Origin: Nitrospirota bacterium
GTDB lineage: Bacteria > UBA2233
NCBI GenBank assembly: GCA_011620345.1
Contig: WOZJ01000067.1
Coordinates: 1 to 14,724, forward strand
Length of the DNA: 14,724 nucleotides
Direction of reading: 5' to 3'
Shown in pieces: positions 6,074 through 14,724 of this stretch (position 1 is the stretch's first letter; each line of letters starts with the position of its first letter). Under the pieces are notes generated by a model that was not told the origin of the DNA, did no database searches, and worked only from the letters and a program-made list of their open reading frames with translations. The position numbers and the translations under genes are program-made.

Positions 6074-7372
6074 ATGCAAACAAGCGTCCCGCTCGCCGAG
6101 CGTATCCGGCCGATGGAGCTTGGAGCGTTCGTCGGCCAGAGACATCTATTGTTCCAAGGACACCCCTTAAGGGAGGCGCTCGAGCGGCAAAAGCCCTTTT
6201 CTATGCTCCTTGTCGGCCCACCTGGGTCGGGCAAAACGAGCCTTTTTGTCCTCATGGCCGGCCGCTTCCCTGGGGCTATTCTGACCAAAGGCCAAGACAT
6301 TACGGCCGCATGGGTTCGAAGCCTCAAAGAAAAGGGCTCCCCGGTTGTCCTGCTCGTCGACGAGGCGCACAGGCTTAGCCGGATCGAGCAGGACAGGCTT
6401 CTGCCTATGATCGAGAAAGGAGAAGCCGTCTTTATCGGGGCAACGACAGAAAACCCGAACTTCTACCTAGGCAGGGCGATTCTTTCGAGGCTTAGCGTCT
6501 TCCGGTTCGAGGCGCTAAAGCCCGAAGAGATCGTTGCCATACTCAAGCGGGGAGTCCTATCCCTCCAAGACGGCGAAAAACCAGCCGTAACCCCCTTTCC
6601 AAGGGCATGGCTCGAAGAGATAGCTCGGGCTGCGAACGGAGATGCAAGGGTTGCACTGGGAATGCTCGAGAGGGTGTACGCCCAGTTTCTTGCCAAGGGG
6701 TCGCTTCCAGAACCAGGCCAGGGGCGCCTTATGGAACTTGCAGGCCAAGCCCCGCTGTCCTACGACAGGGCGGGCGATGAGCACTACGACGAAATTAGCG
6801 CCTTCATCAAGAGCATGCGCGGCTCCGACCCGGATGCAGCGCTCTACTGGCTCGTTAGGATGATTGAAGGTGGAGAAGACCCGCTGTTCCTCGTAAGGCG
6901 CATGCTGATCCTGGCGGCCGAGGACATCGGCAACGCCGACCCGAACGCATTGGTTCTAGCCTCGGCCTTAAAGCAAACAATCGAGCTCGTCGGCCTTCCC
7001 GAAGGGCTGATCCCGATGGCACAGGTATGCATCTACCTATCGCTCGCCCCCAAATCCAACGCGGCCTACACCGCGCTAAACCAGGCCAAACGCGCGCTTA
7101 AAACGCTTGGCGCGAGGCCCGTCCCAGATTTCCTCAGGAACCCCGTGAGCGCGCTCGACAGAAAGCTCGGAAAAGGCGTGGGCTATATTTACCCGCACGA
7201 CGATCCCGAGAGGATCGGAAATGCAAGCTTTCTCCCTAAAGGGATGGAGAGCCTCTCTTTCTATCATCCAGGCGATTTGGGCTTCGAGAAGGTCCTTAAA
7301 GACAGGCTCGAAGCCCTCAAGGCGAAGAAACGCCACACGAAGTCGGCGAAGCAAAGGCCAGAAAGTTCATAA
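6074..7372 (+). CDS. rarA: Replication-associated recombination factor, AAA+ ATPase RarA/MgsA
   Basis: Cytoplasmic clamp-loader-like AAA+ ATPase acting at stalled replication forks. The 432-residue protein is close to the usual 420-450. The N-terminal box PLAERIRP (6-13) and VGQRHLL (20-26) lead into Walker A GPPGSGKT (48-55), Walker B LLVDEAHR (93-100), sensor 1 GATTENPNF (122-130) and LSRL (137-140). The C-terminal oligomerisation part contains the typical YDRAGDEHYDEISAFIKSMRGSDPDAALY-type segment (cited by start only: YDRAGDEHYDE) and GYIYPHDDP. The ATG at 6074 has no clear Shine-Dalgarno, so translation is probably coupled to pntB. It converges with purA; the 21-nt gap (7373-7393) holds only a weak CGAG/CTCG pairing and no clear terminator. 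Confidence 0.93.
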   Translation: MQTSVPLAERIRPMELGAFVGQRHLLFQGHPLREALERQKPFSMLLVGPPGSGKTSLFVLMAGRFPGAILTKGQDITAAWVRSLKEKGSPVVLLVDEAHRLSRIEQDRLLPMIEKGEAVFIGATTENPNFYLGRAILSRLSVFRFEALKPEEIVAILKRGVLSLQDGEKPAVTPFPRAWLEEIARAANGDARVALGMLERVYAQFLAKGSLPEPGQGRLMELAGQAPLSYDRAGDEHYDEISAFIKSMRGSDPDAALYWLVRMIEGGEDPLFLVRRMLILAAEDIGNADPNALVLASALKQTIELVGLPEGLIPMAQVCIYLSLAPKSNAAYTALNQAKRALKTLGARPVPDFLRNPVSALDRKLGKGVGYIYPHDDPERIGNASFLPKGMESLSFYHPGDLGFEKVLKDRLEALKAKKRHTKSAKQRPESS

Positions 7373-7393
7373 CGAGGCTCGGTACGGCGGCGT

Positions 7394-9733
<2,340 letters not shown>

Positions 9734-9737
<4 letters not shown>

Positions 9738-11329
9738 TTGAAGCGGACAACCTTGGCCCGGATGATGTCAGGCATCTGCCGGATCCTTTCCAGCAAATGA
9801 GCTGGAATATCGTTGTCGACGTGGTAGAGCGCGTATGCCCGGCCGCCGCTTTCCTCCCTTCCCAGCATAAGGCCTGCGATGTTAATACCTTCCTTCCCGA
9901 GCTCCGACCCGATTCTACCGACAACGCCCGGCACGTCGCGGTTTTCTAGGAATAGGATGAACCCGGCCGGGGAAAATTCCAGCTGAAACTCTCCCATGCG
10001 CACAACCCGGGGGTTGTTTTTGCCGAACACGGTCCCCTCGGCGCGGAATTCCCGGGAACCGTCCCGGACATTCACGGCGATCAGGCTCGTGTATTCCGTA
10101 CTCTGCGAGTTGCTCGCTTCAACGACCTCTATGCCGCGTTCTTTGGCGAGGTAAGGCGCGCTCACCTCGTTGACCTTCTCGCCAAGCATGAACCCAAGGA
10201 ACGTCTTAAGGAACGCGGAAGTTAGGATGGCTACGGGCATGGAGGCAAGCTCGCCCCTATATTCGAGCCTAACGCTTTGGACAGGCCCTTCCCACAATTG
10301 GCCCATGAGCTCGCCAAGCTTGACGGAAAGCCCCTGAAAAGGTTCGATGCGCAGGGCGACCTCCGGAGGAACGGCGGGGAAGTTCACGGCGTTGCGCAAA
10401 ATCCCCTTCTCGAGGTAATCGGCGATCTGCTGGGCGATCCCCAACGCAACGTTACGCTGGGCCTCCTTCGTCGCAGCCCCGATGTGGGGGGTCATGACCA
10501 CGTTTTCCATCGACCGGAAAGGGTGCTCCTTAGGCAGTGGCTCTTGCTCGAACACATCCATTCCGGCTCCGGCGACGATCCCCTCTTCAAGCGCCCATAG
10601 AAGGTCCTTTTCGACGACGATCCCGCCGCGGGCCGCGTTGATCAGAAGGACCCCGCGCTTCATGCGTTCAAAAGCGCTCCTGGCGATGAGCCCGCGCGTT
10701 GCATCCGTCATGGGCGTATGAATCGTGATCACATCGGACCTGGAAAGAAGCGTGTCTAGGTCTACGAGCGTTGCCTTGTATGGTCTAGCTAGGTCTTGGG
10801 TAAGATAAGGGTCGAAGGCGATCACCTCCATCCCAAACCCGGAAGCCTTCGTGGCGACGATCTTTCCGATATTGCCCAACCCTACAATACCCAGCGTCTT
10901 TTGCTCGAGCTCGACGCCAAGAAAGCGGCCTTTGTCCCAAAGCCCGGAATGCATAGACATGTTGGCCTGAGGGATGTTCTTGGCCAGGGCAAGAAGGAGA
11001 GCGAGCGCATGCTCTGCAGTCGTGGTCGTGTTCTCGGAAGGGGTATTCATCACAAGGATGCCCCGCCTCGTAGCTTCGGCCATGTCGATGTTGTCTACTC
11101 CAATCCCTGCCCTTCCGATCAGCTTGAGCCTGGGCGCGTGTTCGAGAAGATCTTTGTCTACTTTCGTGGCGCTTCTTACGACGAGCGCGTCCACGTTGGC
11201 GATTTTCTCCTTAAGCTCCTCCCGAGAGAGCTTCTTGATCGCCTCGGTACAGAGCACATCCGAGCCCTTAAGGATCTCGATTCCGCTCTCTTCAAGCCCG
11301 TCCAAAACAAGAACGTTCCATGTTGGCAT
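9734..11329 (-). CDS. serA: D-3-phosphoglycerate dehydrogenase (long form with ACT domain)
   Basis: Oxidises 3-phosphoglycerate to phosphohydroxypyruvate with NAD, the first step of serine synthesis. The 531-residue protein is the long form. Substrate domain at about 1-100 and 290-320 includes RAGIGVDNID (73-82). The NAD domain carries GLGNIG (150-155). Catalytic residues are Arg234 (NAARGG), Glu263 (FEQEP) and His282 (PHIGA). An allosteric substrate-binding domain lies at about 325-450 and an ACT domain at about 456-531, the usual site of serine feedback. A GTG nine bases upstream is in frame, but AAGGTGG at 11341-11335 sits 5 nt from the ATG at 11329, which gives the family N-terminus. It follows the aminotransferase gene after 34 nt. 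Confidence 0.96.
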
Positions 11330-11334
11330 GCTGG

Positions 11335-11341
11335 CCACCTT
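11335..11341 (-). promoter_or_regulatory. Ribosome binding site of serA
   Basis: AAGGTGG lies 5 nt before the ATG at 11329. It overlaps the in-frame GTG at 11338, so the ATG is the better start. Confidence 0.65.
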
Positions 11342-11363
11342 GTTCGTATGTTTATTTCCCTAC

Positions 11364-12530
11364 CTACGCCTCTTTCAGGAAGCCTGCCTCAAGAAAGGCC
11401 TGCTCTGCAATCCCTACGGCCTTTCCGGGCTCAATGCGCACACCGAAACGTGCAAGGCCAATCTCCAGGGCTGCAATGGCAAGGAGCGTATCCAGCTCTG
11501 AGAGGTAGCCTATGTGGGCCATTCGTACGACCTTGCCCTTGAACTTGTCCTGCCCTCCGGCAAACGTAATGCCCGCTTGGTCCCTAAGCGCCTTTACGAG
11601 TTTTTCGCCTGGCACGCCCTCAGGGAGAAGCACCCCTGTAAGCGCAGGGCTCGGCGCATCTTTGGCGAGCAACTCCAGACCAACCCCTTCAAAAGCAAGC
11701 CTTGTGGCCTTCGAAAGAAGGGCCGTGTGGGTAAACAGCGCTTCAAGCCCTTTTTGGCGGATATGCTCGAGAGCCACCCTAAGGCCGATAACGAGCGAGA
11801 CGGCCGGCGTATAAGCGCTAGTATGGTCTTTCAGCGCCTTTCTTTCTTTGGCCAGGTTAAAATAGTAGCGGGGAAGGTCGGACCGCTTGTTCCTCGCCCA
11901 CGCCTTTTCTGAAAGTGCGATAAAGGCAAGGCCCGGCGGAATCATGAATGCCTTCTGGGAGCCGGACAAAAGAACGTCGAGCTTGAGCGTATCGAAGGGA
12001 ATGTCGAACACGCCCACGCCCGTGATGCCGTCGACTATCAGCAGCGTGTCCTCCTTTGGGGAGACGATTTTGGCCAGCTCCTCGATCGGGTGGCGGGCTG
12101 CGGTCGATGTTTCCGTCGCCTGAACGAGCACTCCTTTGATGTCCGGCTCAGCCCTAAGCGCCTCTTCGACCTGGCCGGGGTCTACAGCCTTCCCCCACTC
12201 GACGTCGATACAAACAACCTCCAGGCCATAGGCCTTGGCGATGTCCCTCCATCTTTCGCCGAACTTTCCACCGACAACGGCTAGAACTTTCTCCCCTTTG
12301 GCAAAAAGGTTGCTGATGGAGGCTTCCATCGCGCCCGTCCCCGAGCTTGACAGAATAAGGACGTCCTCTTTGGTTTGGAACAGGAATTTTAGCCCCTCTG
12401 CCGCTTCCTCAAAGATCTTGCTGAACTCCGGCGTCCTGTGGTGTACAAGGCTTTTTGCCATGGCAAGCATGGCGTCGTCCATCGTCTGCGTCGGCCCGGG
12501 GGAGAACAGGTAGTTCTTCTTGATAAACAT
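11364..12530 (-). CDS. Class V PLP-dependent aminotransferase (alanine-glyoxylate/serine-pyruvate type), likely for serine synthesis
   Basis: Fold-type I transaminase of the AGT/SPT group. In the 388-residue protein, FSPGPT (9-14) forms the N-terminal substrate loop, SSSGTGAMEA (61-70) binds the cofactor phosphate, VDGITG (167-172) contains Asp168, and SGSQKAF (189-195) has the PLP lysine Lys193. Arg336 in VRMAHIG binds the substrate carboxylate. It lies immediately before serA, and no serC is in the window. Related class V enzymes in archaea and some bacteria make phosphoserine or serine in place of SerC. I infer a phosphoserine or broad-specificity serine role; alanine-glyoxylate or serine-pyruvate activity remains possible. 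The ATG at 12530 is chosen over GTG at 12536 because AAGGAG is 8 nt away from the former and only 2 from the latter. Confidence 0.88.
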   Translation of the reverse strand: MFIKKNYLFSPGPTQTMDDAMLAMAKSLVHHRTPEFSKIFEEAAEGLKFLFQTKEDVLILSSSGTGAMEASISNLFAKGEKVLAVVGGKFGERWRDIAKAYGLEVVCIDVEWGKAVDPGQVEEALRAEPDIKGVLVQATETSTAARHPIEELAKIVSPKEDTLLIVDGITGVGVFDIPFDTLKLDVLLSGSQKAFMIPPGLAFIALSEKAWARNKRSDLPRYYFNLAKERKALKDHTSAYTPAVSLVIGLRVALEHIRQKGLEALFTHTALLSKATRLAFEGVGLELLAKDAPSPALTGVLLPEGVPGEKLVKALRDQAGITFAGGQDKFKGKVVRMAHIGYLSELDTLLAIAALEIGLARFGVRIEPGKAVGIAEQAFLEAGFLKEA

Positions 12531-12538
12531 GCACACGT

Positions 12539-12544
12539 CTCCTT
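12539..12544 (-). promoter_or_regulatory. Ribosome binding site of the class V aminotransferase gene
   Basis: AAGGAG stands 8 nt before the ATG at 12530 and only 2 nt before the in-frame GTG at 12536, favouring the ATG. Confidence 0.75.
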
Positions 12545-12563
12545 TTTTGGGAGTTTTCTGGTT

Positions 12564-14060
12564 TTAGAAGCGCGTAGAAGAGGAAGCTGGAATGGCCCGA
12601 TCATGCGCCCATTTCTTGATTGCCTTGATCTGCTCGAACATGGTAACGGAAAGCGGCACGAAGGAGCCGATCGAACGGTATATGTCGGCCTCGGAAACCT
12701 CCCTCGCCTCCGCAAGCCCCTCGATAAGGGCCTGTTTGACCACCTGCTCGATCTCCGCCCCACTGAACCCCTTTCCCGCCTCGGCAAGGTTCTCCGCATC
12801 AAATCCTGATGGGTTTATGCCAAACCGCTCGAGCTGGATGCGGAAAATCTCCTTTCGTTCTGCAAAATCCGGGAGATCGAGGAAAAAGACGTCATCAAAC
12901 CGGCCCCGCCTCAGGATTTCCGCTGGCAACATCATGATCCGGTTTGCCGTTGCCACGACGAAAATCCGGGAGCGTCTTTCCTGCATCCACGTAAGAAAGC
13001 TCGCCGAAATACGAGATGAGGAAGACCCGCCCGCGTCAATCCCCGAGACGAACCCTTTTTCAATCTCATCCACCCATAGGACGCAGGGTTCGAGGTTCTC
13101 CAGCTCATCGATCGTCCTAAGAAACACCGTATCCGGGCTATCCTGACCGCTTTGTGCAAACAACGCCGACAACTCGAGCCTCAAGAGCGGAAGCTCGAAG
13201 ATTTTTGCTGCAACCTTGGCGCAAAGACTCTTTCCCGTCCCTGCGATGCCCATGAGCAAAACCCCCTTTGGGACAAGAAGCTCCCCCGCCGCTTCGGAAG
13301 GATGAAAAAACAAGGGCTTTCTTTTCACGAGCCAGTCTTTAAAGCGGTCCAAACCGCCGACTTTCGAGAGGTCAACGTCCGGTTCGACATAACTGAGCGC
13401 ACCCGACCTTTTGAACGCCCGAACTTTTTCTCTGGCCAACGTCTGGAGAAACGCCGCCTTTGTCTTCCCCGTTGAGAGCGCCAGCCGAAAGGCCAAAAGC
13501 GCCTCATGCTCCAATAGGCCTTTCAATACCAAGCAGGCCTGCCCTTTCACGTCTTCATCGAGCACTGCCATCAAAGGGTTGGCCGTATTCTCGCCCTTTA
13601 GGGCGTCTTCAAGAAGGCACAAAAGGTCTTGCACCCCGGGCGAGGGAAGAAGCGTCGGAACGGCAAACCGCTCCAACTCTCTGGGCGGATGCTCGAGATC
13701 AGAGACGACAACGAGCGCTTTTTTCTTGGAGAGCAACTCCGGGTATGCGGTTCGAACGCGCAGGGCCCAGCCAAGAAGGTCTTTCCTGTCCGGCCCAAGT
13801 ACAACCAACACTCTGGCCTCGGGATGCTCAAGAAACCCCTCGAGCGCCTCCTCAAACCCGGACACGGAACCACAATCTTGTTGGGCACGTCTAAGCGTCC
13901 CGCCCAACGGCTCGTAGGTCCAGAAAGCGAAACTTGAACCGATGAGCCGCATGGCCCTCTGTTCTTCCAGCGTAAAGACCCACACTAACGGGTAGCCAGC
14001 CCCGAGAAGCTCCCCGAGCTTCTTAATAAATTCCTCACCGCCTTGAGCTAAGATTCCCAC
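12564..14060 (-). CDS. Ycf46-like AAA+ ATPase
   Basis: The 498-residue protein has the layout of the cyanobacterial/plastid Ycf46 family. An N-terminal domain of about 220 residues starts with a YPLVWVFTLEEQRA segment (23-36). VGGLDRFKDWL (234-244) follows, then one AAA+ module: Walker A GIAGTGKS (271-278), Walker B VLWVDEIEK (327-335) with Asp331 and Glu332, sensor 1 TAN (371-373), arginine-finger region LRRGRFDD (383-390) and sensor 2 region GFSGAEIE (431-438). No membrane segment, zinc motif or protease domain is seen. The family's molecular job is poorly defined, though a role in carbon use has been proposed in cyanobacteria. GTG start with AGAGGG 4 nt upstream. First gene of the minus-strand run, 33 nt before the aminotransferase, so it is probably co-transcribed with serine, HisZ and purine genes. 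Confidence 0.88.
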   Translation of the reverse strand: MGILAQGGEEFIKKLGELLGAGYPLVWVFTLEEQRAMRLIGSSFAFWTYEPLGGTLRRAQQDCGSVSGFEEALEGFLEHPEARVLVVLGPDRKDLLGWALRVRTAYPELLSKKKALVVVSDLEHPPRELERFAVPTLLPSPGVQDLLCLLEDALKGENTANPLMAVLDEDVKGQACLVLKGLLEHEALLAFRLALSTGKTKAAFLQTLAREKVRAFKRSGALSYVEPDVDLSKVGGLDRFKDWLVKRKPLFFHPSEAAGELLVPKGVLLMGIAGTGKSLCAKVAAKIFELPLLRLELSALFAQSGQDSPDTVFLRTIDELENLEPCVLWVDEIEKGFVSGIDAGGSSSSRISASFLTWMQERRSRIFVVATANRIMMLPAEILRRGRFDDVFFLDLPDFAERKEIFRIQLERFGINPSGFDAENLAEAGKGFSGAEIEQVVKQALIEGLAEAREVSEADIYRSIGSFVPLSVTMFEQIKAIKKWAHDRAIPASSSTRF

Positions 14061-14186
14061 GGTTCCCTCTATTTATCCTAACACGCCCGCTTCGCCGTAT
14101 AGGCAAAAAACCGGCACATGGACTGCGAAGATGCCGTCTTTCATGATACGATAAACGCCAGGTTGTTCATTTTGGATCGAAAAGCT
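14061..14186. other. Divergent intergenic region
   Basis: This 126-bp gap must hold the start signals for the minus-strand operon and for the plus-strand sensor gene. On the minus strand TGTTAGGAT (14083-14075) looks like an extended -10, but it would leave almost no room for the ribosome binding site. No convincing promoter, terminator or RNA structure was recognised. Confidence 0.4.
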
Positions 14187-14724
14187 ATGGCCTATGCCTT
14201 CCTTCGAAGTGTTCGGTCTAGGCTGCTGATGGCACTCTTGCTGACCGCGGTAATCCCTCTTTTGTTGCTGAGCATCCTTTTTTACGCCGGCTTCAAAGAA
14301 GAGATGCAAGCCGTCCAAACCGACACCCGCAGGCAGGTTTGGGATAGCTTGACCGAACGCGCCCATGAAAGCGTTGGATCCGCCCAACGGCTCGCACAGA
14401 CAAAGCTCCTTTATTGGCGGGAACGGCTGGAAGCGATCGCATCGCTCGCAAGCACCATCTGCCTCCACCCGGAAAACTACAAAAGAGGGCCTCTCTTGTG
14501 GAGCCCCCTTGGCTTTTTCTTCTCTAGTATGGAGGGCAAAGCCAACGTCGGCCTCATTTACTCCCCATCCTCCAAGAACATCCTTTCTCTCTCCCACTTC
14601 TCTAGATTCTCCTACGTTGCCCCCCTTTTGGCAAGCGTTTATGAAGGCGGAGATATTCAAAACGTCTGGATCGTGCTAAAAAACCGGGCATACATCATCT
14701 ACCCCGGGGTAAACCACGAGCGGC
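14187..14724 (+). CDS. Membrane-anchored sensor protein with probable Cache-like extracytoplasmic domain, 3' end cut by window
   Basis: An open plus-strand frame runs 179 codons from ATG 14187 into the right edge. Basic residues (RSVRSR, 7-12) precede one strong membrane helix, LLMALLLTAVIPLLLLSILFY (cited as residues 13-33). About 145 residues of predicted extracytoplasmic sequence follow, beginning with a helix rich in Glu, Gln and Arg (37-90). The segment VWIVLKNRAYIIYPGV (160-175) recalls the ligand-domain strand with an IYP motif in Cache sensors. Such domains front histidine kinases, diguanylate cyclases, SpoIIE phosphatases or chemoreceptors; the output domain lies beyond the window. 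No strong ribosome binding site is seen, and in-frame TTG 14172 or ATG 14118 are possible earlier starts. A 195-codon open frame on the other strand here looks like a shadow. Confidence 0.6.
   Translation, partial: MAYAFLRSVRSRLLMALLLTAVIPLLLLSILFYAGFKEEMQAVQTDTRRQVWDSLTERAHESVGSAQRLAQTKLLYWRERLEAIASLASTICLHPENYKRGPLLWSPLGFFFSSMEGKANVGLIYSPSSKNILSLSHFSRFSYVAPLLASVYEGGDIQNVWIVLKNRAYIIYPGVNHER

Noticed and set aside
7373-7393. Possible bidirectional terminator between rarA and purA
   Set aside because: The only pairing is a 4-bp CGAG/CTCG stem, too short, and no T-run follows in either direction.
10796-11542. Long open frames on the plus strand opposite serA and the aminotransferase (up to 248 codons)
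   Set aside because: They lie entirely antisense to two enzymes with full catalytic motifs and cross their boundary; composition is Arg/Ser/Pro-rich as expected for a shadow frame.
14075-14083. Extended -10 (TGTTAGGAT, minus strand) ahead of the AAA+ gene
   Set aside because: Transcription would begin at or inside the ribosome binding site, and no -35 lies at a normal distance.
13900-14394. A 15-base identity, CCGCCCAACGGCTCG, in the AAA+ gene and in the sensor gene
   Set aside because: Both copies are inside coding sequence in different sense and frame, with no extended similarity.
14073-14660. A 195-codon open frame on the minus strand opposite the sensor gene
   Set aside because: The product is rich in Gly, Glu and Gln with no recognisable motif or hydrophobic pattern, while the plus-strand frame has a clear membrane helix and sensor-like segment. 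It also ends against the start of the AAA+ gene, occupying its control region.

Overview
The window is a compact, almost entirely coding stretch of a moderately GC-rich bacterial chromosome. It carries housekeeping metabolism and no sign of phage, transposons, CRISPR or tRNA genes. The gene set fits a Gram-negative, possibly deltaproteobacterium-like lineage: three-gene transhydrogenase (pntAA-pntAB-pntB), HisZ beside PurA, long SerA with a class V aminotransferase, and a Ycf46-type AAA+ protein. The sequence alone does not fix the taxon. GTG starts are common, and several starts are set by clear Shine-Dalgarno sequences.

Layout. (1) Positions 1-2953, minus strand: the pantothenate operon panB-panC-panD, followed 2 nt later by a membrane-anchored or secreted alpha/beta hydrolase that runs off the left edge. 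(2) Positions 2954-3221: a 268-bp divergent control region. It has a candidate overlapping promoter pair sharing one -10 segment, a potentially structured panB leader, and a doubtful small ORF. (3) Positions 3222-7372, plus strand: pntAA-pntAB-pntB, then rarA after 13 nt. (4) Positions 7394-14060, minus strand, convergent with rarA: a five-gene run transcribed as ycf46-like, class V aminotransferase, serA, hisZ, purA, with gaps of 33, 34, -4 and 10 nt. (5) Positions 14187-14724, plus strand: the 5' part of a membrane sensor protein, divergent from the ycf46-like gene and cut by the right edge.

How the genes may work together. PanB uses methylene-tetrahydrofolate, and the ketopantoate reductase step (gene not in the window) needs NADPH, which transhydrogenase supplies. 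SerA plus the aminotransferase begin serine synthesis, the main one-carbon source. HisZ partners a short HisG (not seen here), and PurA makes adenylosuccinate for AMP. The theme is therefore one-carbon, NADPH, purine/histidine and CoA precursor supply. This link is inference from gene neighbourhood.

No clearly undescribed system is visible. The points most worth a second look are: the transhydrogenase membrane domain, which lacks a histidine at both known proton-channel positions; the panB leader with mutually exclusive helices; the Ycf46-like AAA+ protein heading a biosynthetic operon; and the hydrolase tightly coupled to panD.
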